Source: Labrenzia sp. PHM005 (GTDB lineage Bacteria; Pseudomonadota; Alphaproteobacteria; Rhizobiales; Stappiaceae). Taken from it: a stretch of DNA of 64,000 bases. Below are positions 28,912 through 38,208 of the stretch, piece after piece. The notes under the pieces were generated by a model, which saw only the letters and a program-made list of their open reading frames with translations, was not told where the DNA came from and ran no database searches. The DNA is taken from NCBI RefSeq assembly GCF_006517275.1, contig NZ_CP041191.1:6103350-6167349 (forward strand). The letters are read 5' to 3'. How positions within the stretch are numbered: the first letter of the stretch is position 1; each line of letters opens with the position of its first letter. The translations under genes and the position numbers were made by a program.

Positions 28912-28963
28912 CAAGAATTCCTTCAGGACAGGTGGCCGGAAGACCGGCCACCTGACAGTCAAC

Positions 28964-30145
28964 TCACGCGCTTCTGTAGAGTTTAGTCATTGAGAACTCG
29001 CGGTGACCGAGGGCTTCGGCAGCGGTGTTGCGGCCGTTGGCGGTGCGGCGGATCATCTCGATCAGCGCATCGCCGGCCTCATCAATGGTCATCTCGCGGC
29101 GCAGGATGCCGGAGACATCCACATCCACGTGTTCACTCATGGTGCGCACGGTACGCGGGTTGGCGGTGATCTTGATCACCGGCACAATCGGATTGCCAAC
29201 CACATTGCCCTGGCCGGTCGGGAAGGTGTGAATGACAGCACCGCCCGCGGCCATCAGCGTCACACACTCGGCGGCCGCAGACGAGGAATCCATGAAGTAG
29301 AGACCATTGCCGGAGTTCGGCGCTTCGGCCGGTTCCAGAATGTCGATGTACTGCGACGTGCGGCCGATCTTTTCCAGATTGCCGAGCGCCTTTTCTTCAA
29401 TGGTGGTCAGACCGCCCTCAATGTTGCCCTTGGTCGGCTGACTGTCAGAGAGGTCATCTGTCTGGTGGGCAAAGATGACGTCGTCCGAATAGGCTTTCCA
29501 CATCTTGTACCAGCGTTCGCCGACTTCTTCGTTGATGGCCCGTTTCTGACAGATGTGTTCGGCGCCCGTGATTTCGGACGTTTCACCAAAGAAACCCGTG
29601 ATGCCCTCAGGCAAGAGCTTGTCATACATGTTGCCAACGGTCGGACAGGAGCCAAGACCGGTGGTGGTGTCGCTCTCGCCGCATTTGGTCGACACCCATA
29701 GATCGGAGATCGAGCATTCCTCGCGCTGGTATTCCGACGCCATATGGACGAAGTCCTTCGCAGCCCAGGACGCCTGACGGATCGTTTCGAAGTCGCCTTT
29801 CTGCTCGATGGAAAACTCAGCGACCGGCTTGCCGGTTTTCCGGATGCCGTCGGCGATGCGTTTGGTCCAGCCCGGCTCGATGCCGATGACAACGACGGCG
29901 GCAACATTCGGGTTGGCGCCGGTGCCGATGATGGTGCGGAAATGCAGTTCCAGATCTTCACCGAACTGCAGCCGGCCATAGGCATGCGGAATGGCGAGCG
30001 TGCCCTTGACGTTGTTGGCAACGGCTTCACAAGCGGCGTTGGAGATATCATCGACGGGCAGGATGAGAACGTGATTGCGCACGCCGACGCGGCCGTTTTC
30101 CCGCCGGTAGGCCTTCACCGTGATATTCGAATATTTGGACGACAT
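28964..30145 (-). CDS. suyB: (2R)-3-sulfolactate sulfo-lyase large subunit SuyB
   Basis: SuyAB cleaves sulfolactate to pyruvate and sulfite. The 393-residue protein belongs to the UxaA/altronate-dehydratase family: [19 protein letters not shown] at the N-terminus, [18 protein letters not shown] near residue 165, and [30 protein letters not shown] near residue 310. SuyB is a stand-alone large domain paired with a small SuyA, as here. Altronate or galactarate dehydratase would look similar; the HpsN, TRAP and exporter neighbours favour SuyB. The start at 30145 follows AAGGAG; suyA ends 11 bases upstream. Confidence 0.8.
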   Translation of the reverse strand: MSSKYSNITVKAYRRENGRVGVRNHVLILPVDDISNAACEAVANNVKGTLAIPHAYGRLQFGEDLELHFRTIIGTGANPNVAAVVVIGIEPGWTKRIADGIRKTGKPVAEFSIEQKGDFETIRQASWAAKDFVHMASEYQREECSISDLWVSTKCGESDTTTGLGSCPTVGNMYDKLLPEGITGFFGETSEITGAEHICQKRAINEEVGERWYKMWKAYSDDVIFAHQTDDLSDSQPTKGNIEGGLTTIEEKALGNLEKIGRTSQYIDILEPAEAPNSGNGLYFMDSSSAAAECVTLMAAGGAVIHTFPTGQGNVVGNPIVPVIKITANPRTVRTMSEHVDVDVSGILRREMTIDEAGDALIEMIRRTANGRNTAAEALGHREFSMTKLYRSA

Positions 30146-30156
30146 GAAACGGCTCC

Positions 30157-30447
30157 TTACCAGCGCTTGGTTTTGCAATTGTGGGTGTGAACGTGGCCGC
30201 CCTTTTCGATATCGGCGATGATCTTGCCGATGTCCTCGCCGTATTTGATCGCCGTGTCGCCGTCCTTCAGGTCTTTCAGCGCGATCTTGTGACCGATCGG
30301 CACATCCGCGCCGGCCGTTAACCGGAACGTGGAATTGTCATGGGTGACGCAGCACAGCATATCCGTGCCGGCACTCAAGCCTTCCACAACAACAACACCG
30401 ACATTGTCGGCATGCTCGTGGACAAGCAAATGCGGTATCTCTGACAT
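30157..30447 (-). CDS. suyA: (2R)-3-sulfolactate sulfo-lyase small subunit SuyA
   Basis: The 96-residue protein is the small SAF-domain subunit of an UxaA-type hydrolyase: [19 protein letters not shown], then [25 protein letters not shown], which is the conserved SAF core, and a His-rich tail GGHVHTHN. Size and adjacency to SuyB match the split sulfo-lyase. Two ATG codons lie in tandem at 30450 and 30447; GAGGAG is better spaced (seven bases) for the second. Confidence 0.8.
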   Translation of the reverse strand: MSEIPHLLVHEHADNVGVVVVEGLSAGTDMLCCVTHDNSTFRLTAGADVPIGHKIALKDLKDGDTAIKYGEDIGKIIADIEKGGHVHTHNCKTKRW

Positions 30448-30458
30448 CATTTAGCTCC

Positions 30459-31454
30459 TCAAGAGACTGGAGTAAGTAGAATTTTGGGGACCATCACCTG
30501 GCCCGCACGCAGGTCGGCGAAGGCCCTTTGGCCGTCTGACAATGGCCGTGTCTCAACCCAATTGAGCTCACCGAGCCGCCCATCAAACATGGCCTGTGCG
30601 GTCTCGCGGAAGTCTTCGGCGGTGTAGGTGTAGGTGCCGATGAAGGTGATTTCCTGAAGCGTCATTCGGCGGATATCGAGGCCGCCATCAGCAGAGCCGA
30701 GCCCGATATGGACAATCACAGCCCCCGGTTTTGCCAGTTTCGAAGCACTTGCCCGTGTTGCGGCATAGCCGACCCCGTCGATGATCAGATCGTAAAACCC
30801 GCTGGCGTCGGCTGCCTCTGGCGTCAAAACCTCGATTCCACACATAGACTTGAGATACGCAGCACGCTCAACATTCGGTTCGACTAGCCTGACATTCGGG
30901 ACGCCTTGGGCCTTAAGAGACAATGCTGCGCCGAGACCGATGGCTCCACCGCCGATCACAAGCGCCTTTGCTTCACTCGGATCTGTAGCCAGAACTCTTT
31001 TTGCAAGGCGCACGCCGTGCCAGCCACAGGCGATCGGTTCGGCCAAAGCAGCTTGCGCATCCGTAACATGGTCCGGCACTGCCACCAGGTTTGCTTCCGG
31101 CATTGTGAGGTATTCTGCGAACCCGCCCTCGCGCGGCGGCATGGAAATGATCTGACGGTCGGGGCACAAATTGTCCCGACCAGACTGACAGGCATCGCAG
31201 GTACCGCAGGTAACCAGCGGATTAACAGTGACCCGCTTGCCCTCAAGCCTTCCGGAAATCACAGTTCCAGCCACTTCATGGCCAAGGATGAGCGGTGCCG
31301 GGCGGCGTTCGTCATGCCCCAAAAAAGCATGCATGTCCGAGCCGCATATTCCGGTGTGAGCCACCTTGATAAGCGCCTCCCCTTCGGCTTGCACCGGATC
31401 GGCAACTTCCAAATACGCTTGGCTTTCCGGGCCTGTGTAGACAAGAGCTTTCAT
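30459..31454 (-). CDS. hpsO: Zinc-dependent alcohol dehydrogenase, HpsO-type (DHPS 2-dehydrogenase)
   Basis: The 331-residue medium-chain dehydrogenase has the catalytic zinc motif CGSDMHAFLGHDE and GHEVAG, a structural zinc lobe CGTCDACQSGRDNLC, and the nucleotide motif VIGGGAIGLGAALSL. In DHPS degraders two dehydrogenases, HpsO and HpsP, interconvert the enantiomers of 2,3-dihydroxypropane sulfonate through the 2-keto form. This gene and the overlapping SDR fit that pair; L-idonate or other polyol dehydrogenase is the alternative by sequence alone. The start at 31454 overlaps the SDR stop (ATGA). Confidence 0.68.
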   Translation of the reverse strand: MKALVYTGPESQAYLEVADPVQAEGEALIKVAHTGICGSDMHAFLGHDERRPAPLILGHEVAGTVISGRLEGKRVTVNPLVTCGTCDACQSGRDNLCPDRQIISMPPREGGFAEYLTMPEANLVAVPDHVTDAQAALAEPIACGWHGVRLAKRVLATDPSEAKALVIGGGAIGLGAALSLKAQGVPNVRLVEPNVERAAYLKSMCGIEVLTPEAADASGFYDLIIDGVGYAATRASASKLAKPGAVIVHIGLGSADGGLDIRRMTLQEITFIGTYTYTAEDFRETAQAMFDGRLGELNWVETRPLSDGQRAFADLRAGQVMVPKILLTPVS

Positions 31455-32203
31455 TTTGCGGTGAACCCTCCGTCGACCATCAACACCTGACCGGTGACAA
31501 AGCTGGATGCGTCCGAACAAAGAAAAAGGAGCGGACCATCGAGGTCCTCCAGCGCGCCATTGCGACCGACGCAGGTTTGATCGGCATTGCGCTTGGCCCG
31601 CTCCTCATCTCCAAAGACTGCCGCAGTCAATTCTGTCGGGAAAAAGCCTGGGCCAATGGCGTTGGCATTGATGCCGTCTTTCGACCAGGCTTCCGCCATG
31701 GCGCGGGTCAGCTGTCCGATACCGCCTTTAGAGGTGCCATAGGCAATGCCGCCAGGAAAAGCGCGGGTGGTTTGTAGCGACGCGAAATTGACAATCCGGC
31801 CCCAGCCCTTCTCCCGCATCGCCGGAACAAAGGCTTTGCTTAAAAAAAACGGCACTGTCAGGTTGAGCATCATCGTGATGTCCCAGCCGGCATCTGTCAC
31901 ATCGTCGGCAACTTCACGTGTGTTGATACCGGCCGCATGAACGACGATCTGCGGCGAACCAAATGGCTCGGAGATTTTCCGGCTAATCTGTTCCAGAGAC
32001 GCCCTGTCGCTCAGATCGGCCGGGACAACCGCAGTCGTACCGGCGACTTCTGACCGCCAAGCCTCAAGGTCAGCTTGGCGGCGGGCCACTCCAACCACCG
32101 CGGCACCGGCGTGGGCCAGTACCGTTGCTGCGCGCCGGCCAAGACCGGAGCTTGCACCCGTGACACAGGCGACCTTGCCTGAAACATCAAACAAACCAGT
32201 CAT
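31451..32203 (-). CDS. hpsP: Short-chain dehydrogenase, HpsP-type (DHPS 2-dehydrogenase)
   Basis: The 250-residue SDR has the nucleotide motif TGASSGLG near residue 16, the NFAS/YGTSK catalytic pair (Ser near 143, Tyr and Lys in AYGTSKGG), and C-terminal VTGQVLMVDGGF. It is classical SDR length. Together with the next gene it could racemise DHPS by oxidation and reduction at C2. It lies five bases after hpsN and overlaps the zinc dehydrogenase gene by four bases. Annotation pipelines would probably call it gluconate 5-dehydrogenase. Confidence 0.68.
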   Translation of the reverse strand: MTGLFDVSGKVACVTGASSGLGRRAATVLAHAGAAVVGVARRQADLEAWRSEVAGTTAVVPADLSDRASLEQISRKISEPFGSPQIVVHAAGINTREVADDVTDAGWDITMMLNLTVPFFLSKAFVPAMREKGWGRIVNFASLQTTRAFPGGIAYGTSKGGIGQLTRAMAEAWSKDGINANAIGPGFFPTELTAAVFGDEERAKRNADQTCVGRNGALEDLDGPLLFLCSDASSFVTGQVLMVDGGFTAK

Positions 32204-32207
32204 GACC

Positions 32208-33521
32208 TTACTCAGCCGCCTCTCCGGTCAGGTCGAAGTTTTCACTTGGGAAGTATTTTCTTAGCCGGATGTCTGCTGTTCGGGCGTGCCCCTCCATGCC
32301 TTCCAGGCGGGAAATGCGTGCCGTGGCTTCTGCGACCGGCTTGGCACCTTCCCGGGTTGCCCGTTGCCAAGTCACGATTTTCATGAACTTGTGCACCGAC
32401 AGGCCGCCTGTGTAAGAAGCAGCTCCCGAAGTCGGCAATACATGATTGGTGCCGGACGCCTTGTCGCCGAATGCAACGGTGGTTTCCTCGCCCAGGAACA
32501 GCGAACCGTAGCAGGACAGCCGCTCCAGCCACCAATCGAGATCCTCGGCCTGAACGGTCAAATGTTCTGGCGCATAGGCGTCCGAGGTAGCTGCCATTTC
32601 TTCTCGGGTGTCGCACAGGATCACCTCTGCATAATCCCGCCATGCAGCGGCGGCGTTGTTGCTGTTGACCTCCGGCAGATCGTCAATCAGCTTCGGCACC
32701 AAGGCCATCACCTCTTCAGCGAGCAGCCGATCATCCGTGACCAGCCAGACCGGAGAGTTGTAGCCGTGTTCGGCCTGACCGACGAGATCGGCGGCAACCA
32801 CCTCGGCGTCCGCAGTCTTGTCTGCAAGGATCAGACTGTCGGTGGGGCCGGCGAACATGTCGATGCCGACACGTCCGAACAAAATCCGCTTGGCTTCGGC
32901 AACAAACTGGTTGCCCGGTCCGACCAAAATGTTGGCCTTGGGCAGACCGAACAGGCCGAAGGTCATGGCGGCGACGCCCTGGACACCGCCCATGGCGACG
33001 ATCTTGTCGGCACCGCAAACATGCGCTGCATAGATAATCGCCGGATTGATGCCAACGCCCGGCCGAGGCGGCGAGCAGGCGACGATATTTTGGCAGCCGG
33101 CTACCTTGGCCGTGGTCACAGTCATGATCGCGCTGGCAATGTGGCTGTAACGGCCACCCGGAATGTAGCAGCCCGCTGTGTTAACCGGAATGCTTTTCTG
33201 TCCTGCTATCAGGCCTGGAACAATCTCGACCTCGACGTTCTGACAGGTCTCCTTCTGGGTCTGCGCAAAGCGCTCGACATTGGCATGGGCGAACTCAATG
33301 TCCCGCTTCAGCTTGTCCGGAACCTTAGCGCTTGCAGCCTCGATTTCCACATCGGTCAGGATGATGGCACCGTCATACTTATCGAACTTGGCGGCGTACT
33401 CCATCGCGGCGGCATCGCCGCCCTTTTCGATCGTGTCGAGGATCTCCTGAACGATCTTCGTCGTCTCGGAGGCGTCCGTCGTGGATGTCAGGTCCGCTTT
33501 CTTGAGATATTCAACAGTCAT
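32208..33521 (-). CDS. hpsN: Sulfopropanediol 3-dehydrogenase HpsN (histidinol-dehydrogenase family)
   Basis: HpsN oxidises (R)-DHPS at C3 in two NAD-dependent steps to (R)-sulfolactate. The 437-residue protein carries histidinol dehydrogenase family blocks: GQKSIPVNTAGCYIPGGRYSH (residues about 110-130), GVGINPAIIYAAHVCGADKI, PTDSLILADKTAD and YAPEHLTV followed by GTNHVLPTSGAA. It sits with a TRAP transporter and SuyAB-like genes and far from any his genes, which is the hallmark that separates HpsN from HisD. It is eight bases downstream of the TRAP large subunit. Confidence 0.85.
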   Translation of the reverse strand: MTVEYLKKADLTSTTDASETTKIVQEILDTIEKGGDAAAMEYAAKFDKYDGAIILTDVEIEAASAKVPDKLKRDIEFAHANVERFAQTQKETCQNVEVEIVPGLIAGQKSIPVNTAGCYIPGGRYSHIASAIMTVTTAKVAGCQNIVACSPPRPGVGINPAIIYAAHVCGADKIVAMGGVQGVAAMTFGLFGLPKANILVGPGNQFVAEAKRILFGRVGIDMFAGPTDSLILADKTADAEVVAADLVGQAEHGYNSPVWLVTDDRLLAEEVMALVPKLIDDLPEVNSNNAAAAWRDYAEVILCDTREEMAATSDAYAPEHLTVQAEDLDWWLERLSCYGSLFLGEETTVAFGDKASGTNHVLPTSGAASYTGGLSVHKFMKIVTWQRATREGAKPVAEATARISRLEGMEGHARTADIRLRKYFPSENFDLTGEAAE

Positions 33522-33529
33522 TTCAAAAC

Positions 33530-34861
33530 CTATTGGTAAATTTCAGGCAGCAGCGTTGTGGAGATTGCCGGCACATAGGCAATCAGCAGGGTTACGCCGA
33601 GCATGAAAAGGACGAAGGGAACGGCACGGGCGGCGATCTTGAGGATCGATTCACCGGTAAGGCCGGACACCACGAAGAGATTGAGACCAAGCGGCGGTGT
33701 GATGAACCCAACACCCAACGCTGTAATCATCATGATACAGAATTGGATCTCGTTCATACCGATATTGTCGGCGAGCGGCTTCAGGATCGGAGCCAGGATC
33801 ACGATGTTGGGTGTTGTTTCCATGACGCAACCCGCGGCGATCAGGATGAGGATCATCATCGCAATCAGAACAGCCGGTTCATTGGAAATCGAGGTCAGCG
33901 CGTAAACGAAGCCCTGCGGCACACCCAAAATGGCCAGCGCTTGAGCCAGCGGCAGTGAGAACGCAATGATCGGAATGATCACACCATTGACCTTGGCCGA
34001 GCTCACCAGCATTGCCGGGAAGTCCGACAGCTTAAGGGTGCCGAGGATGAAGCCCATGACGATGGTGACAACCACAGCAATGGCGCCGGCCTCTGTTGGG
34101 GTCAAGCGGCCGGAGAAGATACCGTAGAAGATGATCCCCGGCACAATGAAGGCATACCAGCCGGATTTCAGCGCCTGGCCGAAATTGGCCGCCCACTCAG
34201 AGAACGTCATCAGACCGCCGCCCTCATAGGCATAGATGCGGTTCATCACGATGTTGGTGACCAGGATCGACACGAGGATCGCGATACCGGGAATGACGGC
34301 AGCCAAAAACAAAGTTGAGGCAGAAATACCGAGCACAAGACCGATGATGATATAGGCGATCGACGGCGGGATCAGGATCCCTGTACAGGCACCGGCCGCG
34401 ACCAAAGCGCAGGCATAGGGCCGCGGATATCCGCTTTCCACCAGCCGATCAATTGTCATACGGCCAACCGCCGCCGCACCCGCCGCATCAGACCCGGAAA
34501 TGGCCGCGAACATGCCACAGACGAGAACCGTCGCCGAGCCAAAGCCACCTTTGGCCCAGCACGTGAGAGCTTCCGCGACATCGAGAAATTTCCGGCTGAG
34601 CCCGGTCCGCACCAGGACGTCGCCGGTCAGGATGAAGAGCGGGACCGCGGTGAGCGCAAAGTGATCGATCCCGTGAAACAAACTTTCACCGACCAGCGAC
34701 AGCGGTAGTGCACCCGATATAACCAGCATGGCGATCGCAGCCGAACCGATAGCAGCCCAAACGGGCACCGCGAGTGCGACAAGGGCGACGAAAATCAGAA
34801 CCGGGCCATAGAAGTCCCAACCGAGTTCAATGGTCTGTTGTTGCATATGTTGCCAGAGCAT
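33530..34861 (-). CDS. TRAP transporter large permease (DctM family)
   Basis: The 443-residue membrane protein has about twelve hydrophobic segments and DctM-family motifs (GMFAAISGSDAAGAAAVG near residue 112 and LIPPSIAYIIIGLV near residue 157). It is the sodium-coupled transport subunit for the substrate captured by the DctP protein encoded upstream, probably DHPS (HpsKLM-type). The gene follows the small permease by 11 bases and precedes hpsN by eight. Confidence 0.9.
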   Translation of the reverse strand: MLWQHMQQQTIELGWDFYGPVLIFVALVALAVPVWAAIGSAAIAMLVISGALPLSLVGESLFHGIDHFALTAVPLFILTGDVLVRTGLSRKFLDVAEALTCWAKGGFGSATVLVCGMFAAISGSDAAGAAAVGRMTIDRLVESGYPRPYACALVAAGACTGILIPPSIAYIIIGLVLGISASTLFLAAVIPGIAILVSILVTNIVMNRIYAYEGGGLMTFSEWAANFGQALKSGWYAFIVPGIIFYGIFSGRLTPTEAGAIAVVVTIVMGFILGTLKLSDFPAMLVSSAKVNGVIIPIIAFSLPLAQALAILGVPQGFVYALTSISNEPAVLIAMMILILIAAGCVMETTPNIVILAPILKPLADNIGMNEIQFCIMMITALGVGFITPPLGLNLFVVSGLTGESILKIAARAVPFVLFMLGVTLLIAYVPAISTTLLPEIYQ

Positions 34862-34872
34862 CGTCGTCCCCC

Positions 34873-35388
34873 TCAGTCGAACAACTTGTCGCCTTCGTAA
34901 ACGGGCTTGCCGTCACGAAGATCGCGAATGTCACGCAGGAAGGATTGGGCAAGGCGGAAGAGCACAAGACCAAATCCGAAGGGAACAGCCATCAGGAACC
35001 AGACTTGAGAAATCCGTAGGCCATGAGTGACCGAGCCGAACTTGGCTGACACAAGGACGGTTTCAAAAGACCAATAGAACGCAACCAAAGCGACTGCGGC
35101 CATAACGATGTCGCCGAAGATGTAGAGGATCGCCTTCACTCGCGGGCGGACATATTGCATCAGCACGTCGATGCGGATGTGCCCACGTTCCTTGACTGCA
35201 GCGGCAGCGCCGATCCAAGCCAGGTAAATGAAGGAATACCGGACAATCTCTTCGCCCCAAATGGACGAATAAGCAAACACTTCACGCCGGACCACTTCAA
35301 CAAACATGGTCAGGACAAGCATGACGTAGAACACCAGAAGCAGCCAGCGTTCGGCGTTCTGATCCAGAGCTTGTAGAACTTTCGACAT
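34873..35388 (-). CDS. TRAP transporter small permease (DctQ family)
   Basis: The 171-residue protein has four hydrophobic segments and the DctQ signature region SIWGEEIVRYSFIYLAWIGAAAAVKERGHIRID. It forms the membrane complex with DctM. The start at 35388 has GAGGAG five bases upstream; the frame begins ten codons earlier without such a site. Confidence 0.9.
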   Translation of the reverse strand: MSKVLQALDQNAERWLLLVFYVMLVLTMFVEVVRREVFAYSSIWGEEIVRYSFIYLAWIGAAAAVKERGHIRIDVLMQYVRPRVKAILYIFGDIVMAAVALVAFYWSFETVLVSAKFGSVTHGLRISQVWFLMAVPFGFGLVLFRLAQSFLRDIRDLRDGKPVYEGDKLFD

Positions 35389-35514
35389 GGGCACTCCTCT
35401 ACCGGTCCCATCAGACAACGAGCCTGATGCGGTGGTCGCGCGAATAGGGAAAGTGAAGGCACAGTGAGAACTGCCGGCGCTTTTTGTTGGCGCGCCGGCA
35501 GGTGAGATTAATGT

Positions 35515-36657
35515 TTATGCGTCGTGGACGTATAGACGGCTTTGTGTATTGGCAGCCTCCTCGAGGCGGCCAAACGCGTCCATTGACCCGGCGAGATCTT
35601 TCTTGAATTGATCCCACTCAGAACGTTGATAGCCACCTGCGTCTTGCCACTCACCCAGTTGGTCTTCGCTCAGCGAATGGAACTCCACGCCGGATTTCGC
35701 AAGCTCGGCCATGGCATAGGACCGTGCTGCCGGTACCTTAGCGAGGTTCTGCTGCGCGGTGATTTCACCAGCGAACTCAATCCCTTCCTGAACATCAGCC
35801 GGCAGCGAATTGAACCACTCCAAATTCATGGAATAGACCTGACTGTCAGGGACGGCCTGGGTAAAGGTCACGTGGCTGAGGATGTCCTTAAAGCCAAACA
35901 CGTAAAGAGCCCCAACAGACGGGTCGAGTGCATCGGCCACGCCTTGTTTGATCGCCGATGGCGTTTCGCCCCAGGCTACCGGCGTCGGATTGGCGCCGAC
36001 CATACGGTAATATTGCTGCAACATGGCGGATCCCGGCACGCGGAACTTCACGCCGTCCAGATCGCCTGGTGTAATCACCTTGTTGCCACCCTTGCGGACT
36101 GCCACAACGCGCGGATCGATCACGACATAAAAGAGCGCCTTGAAACCGGATGCCTCGACCTTCGGATGCACTTCCTTTTTCCAAGCGTCCGATGTGACGA
36201 GGTTGGTGAACCGCTGATTAGATCCGCAGAAATACGGCATGTTGATGAGGTCAACCGCCGACGCGAACGGAGCGAAGTTCGACAGTGAGTGTTGCGCGGC
36301 CTGGATCGTCCCACCTTGAACGGCTTGAGCAAGCGCACCACCTGCACCGAGCTGACCACCCGGAGCGAGCTTGACGTAGACCTTGCCATTGGTGGCGTTC
36401 TGGATGTTTTCTTTTAGGTCCAGTTGCATGATCGGATAACTGCGGGACGCACCAAGTACATATGCGGTCGCCAGCGTCATTGTGTGAGCTGCTGCTTTTT
36501 CACGCTCCCGCTCTTCCTGTGCAGTTTGCGCGACTGCTTCATCTGACCATAAGGTTCCTGCAGCTCCTGCAACAACGGCTGCTGTGAAGCCGCCTGCACC
36601 TGCCAGCTTCAAAAAATTCCGACGCTCATGCGACGTAAGTCCGTCCTGCTTTTTCAT
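35515..36657 (-). CDS. TRAP transporter substrate-binding protein (DctP family, Tat signal)
   Basis: The 380-residue protein has a twin-arginine signal (HERRNFLKLAG followed by a hydrophobic stretch) and the DctP fold: NGKVYVKLAPGGQLGAGGALAQAV near residue 90, KVIDPRVVAVRKGG-like strand, and GVKFRVPGSAMLQQYYRMVGANPTPVAWGE, containing the arginine that usually binds the substrate carboxylate or, here, possibly sulfonate. It is the first large gene of the putative DHPS operon. The 126-base gap to the small permease (35389-35514) shows no further gene. Confidence 0.88.
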   Translation of the reverse strand: MKKQDGLTSHERRNFLKLAGAGGFTAAVVAGAAGTLWSDEAVAQTAQEEREREKAAAHTMTLATAYVLGASRSYPIMQLDLKENIQNATNGKVYVKLAPGGQLGAGGALAQAVQGGTIQAAQHSLSNFAPFASAVDLINMPYFCGSNQRFTNLVTSDAWKKEVHPKVEASGFKALFYVVIDPRVVAVRKGGNKVITPGDLDGVKFRVPGSAMLQQYYRMVGANPTPVAWGETPSAIKQGVADALDPSVGALYVFGFKDILSHVTFTQAVPDSQVYSMNLEWFNSLPADVQEGIEFAGEITAQQNLAKVPAARSYAMAELAKSGVEFHSLSEDQLGEWQDAGGYQRSEWDQFKKDLAGSMDAFGRLEEAANTQSRLYVHDA

Positions 36658-36687
36658 GAATTCCTCCCAGAACTCTGGATGTTGATG

Positions 36688-36870
36688 TTACTGGTTGCCA
36701 AGCTTTTCGTTTGCTTCCCGCTTTAAGATCGCCACCACAAACGACACAGATGCTGCAAGCAACAGCAGCATTTCTCCGACAATCCCCAACAGTGCTGTGC
36801 CGGTGATTGATCCCATCGAAACATTGATTACGAACACAGCGAACAGGCCGCCCGCCAATGCCAAAAACAT
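36688..36870 (-). CDS. Small two-helix membrane protein leading the DHPS operon
   Basis: The 60-residue protein consists of two hydrophobic segments and a charged tail (KREANEKLGNQ). The ATG at 36870 has a near-perfect ribosome site, GGGAGG, five bases upstream; a GTG two codons earlier is less well placed. It lies between the LacI operator and the dctP gene and would be the first cistron of the operon. I recognise no family. A strong start and position make it real; function unknown. Confidence 0.65.
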   Translation of the reverse strand: MFLALAGGLFAVFVINVSMGSITGTALLGIVGEMLLLLAASVSFVVAILKREANEKLGNQ

Positions 36871-36905
36871 GATCACCTCCCAACGACCATTTCACCCGGC
36901 TGGGA

Positions 36906-36927
36906 AAAATGTAAGCGCTTACATTTT
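36906..36927. promoter_or_regulatory. LacI-family operator, 22-bp perfect palindrome
   Basis: The half site AAAATGTAAGC is followed directly by its reverse complement GCTTACATTTT, giving a perfect 22-bp palindrome with the central CG step typical of LacI-family operators. It lies 36 bases before the small membrane protein and 97 bases before the divergent lacI-type gene, so one regulator could repress both directions. Confidence 0.88.
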
Positions 36928-37023
36928 CATTTGCAAGCAGAAATTTGTTTTCTTGATTACGCCCTGTCTGTATTGAGGTTTTAAAGATCAACAGAACTCC
37001 TGGTTCACCGAACGCATAGTCCA

Positions 37024-38043
37024 ATGGAAGAATTCTCCAATCCTCCCACTTCTGAAGTGCCGAAACTTTCAGATGTTGCCGCCTTGGCAGGGGTATCGAC
37101 TGCGACGGTTTCCAGATGCTTGAACATGCCGGACCGCGTCTCAAAGAAGACGCTTAAATCTGTCATGGATGCCATTGACGAACTCGGATATTCGCCTAAC
37201 TACAGCGCTCGCGCATTGGCGGCCGGACGGACGAACACCATCGGCGCAATCATTCCAACGATGGAAAATGCGATTTTTGCCCGCGGCATCCAGGCCTTCC
37301 AGGAAGAACTGCAAAACAATGGCTGCACTCTCTTAGTTGCAAGCTCATCCTACCGGCCGGACCTTGAAGAAGATCAGATACGGACCCTCACCGCCCGCGG
37401 AGCCGACGCCTTGTTGCTGATCGGTTACGACCGGGATCCGCAAATTTACGAGTTTCTGGAAAAGAGAAGAATACCCACTGTCCTGACTTGGGCTGCGGAT
37501 CGGACTGGAAAACACCTGTCGATTGGGTTTGATAACCGGAACGCTATGAAAGCCCTAGCAAACGAAGTGATTGCCAAAGGCCACCGGACGCTCGGGTACA
37601 TTTCTGCAGAAACGGCAACAAACGACCGGGCAAGAGAACGCGTTGAAGGCGTTTGGGACGCAATGCGCGCCGCAGACATTGATCCGGCATCGCTTCGCCT
37701 TGTCGAAACCACTTATTCGATCGAAAACGGCGAAGCCGCCTTTGAAAAACTCATGGCCGATGACAACCCGCCGACAGCTGTAATGTGCGGCAACGACGTT
37801 CTGGCTGTCGGTGCCCTGCGAGCTGCAACGGCTCAGAACCTGCGTGTTCCTGAAGATGTCGCAATTACCGGCTTCGACGATATTGAACTTGCCAGCGTTG
37901 CACCAATCCCGTTGACAACCGTTCACGTACCACATCGCCGCATGGGCCAGCTTGCCGCTCAAGCCCTTATAGACACACTTAACGGCTTGAAACCTGAGAG
38001 CGTTGAATTGCCGACATCCATCTGCCGCCGTAATACGCTTTAG
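37024..38043 (+). CDS. LacI-family transcriptional regulator of the DHPS operon
   Basis: The 339-residue protein has an N-terminal LacI helix-turn-helix and hinge (LSDVAALAGVSTATVSRCLNMP, then ALAAGRTNTIGAIIP) and a periplasmic-binding-like effector domain (VAITGFDDIELASVAPIPLTTVHVP). It diverges from the sulfopropanediol operon with a perfect LacI operator between them, so it is the likely local repressor; DHPS or a degradation intermediate would be the inducer. A terminator hairpin follows its stop. Confidence 0.88.
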   Translation: MEEFSNPPTSEVPKLSDVAALAGVSTATVSRCLNMPDRVSKKTLKSVMDAIDELGYSPNYSARALAAGRTNTIGAIIPTMENAIFARGIQAFQEELQNNGCTLLVASSSYRPDLEEDQIRTLTARGADALLLIGYDRDPQIYEFLEKRRIPTVLTWAADRTGKHLSIGFDNRNAMKALANEVIAKGHRTLGYISAETATNDRARERVEGVWDAMRAADIDPASLRLVETTYSIENGEAAFEKLMADDNPPTAVMCGNDVLAVGALRAATAQNLRVPEDVAITGFDDIELASVAPIPLTTVHVPHRRMGQLAAQALIDTLNGLKPESVELPTSICRRNTL

Positions 38044-38090
38044 ATTTACCAAAACTCCGACGTTTTCACCGCCTCAAGTGCACAAAACAA

Positions 38091-38127
38091 AAGGCAGGAG
38101 ATCCCCTTAGAATCTCCCGCCTTTTTT
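38091..38127 (+). terminator. Terminator after the lacI-type gene
   Basis: GGCAGGAGAT and ATCTCCCGCC pair with one mismatch around a nine-base loop and are followed by TTTTTT at 38122-38127. It ends the + strand lacI-type gene; A-rich sequence on the other side could also let it serve the converging pntB transcript. Confidence 0.78.
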
Positions 38128-38208
38128 GAGCTTTTCTGACCGAACGTCCAAAGGACTTTGTGAGACCATGCTGCACTGCCAGTCTCAGGGCCAGATCCGG
38201 TCGACTTC

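Noticed and set aside
28964..30447. Altronate or galactarate dehydratase
   Set aside because: No hexuronate genes adjoin; split small and large subunits beside hpsN and an UPF0324 exporter fit SuyAB better.
32208..33521. Biosynthetic histidinol dehydrogenase (HisD)
   Set aside because: No his genes are near, and TRAP, SDR, sulfo-lyase-like and exporter genes surround it, which fits HpsN.
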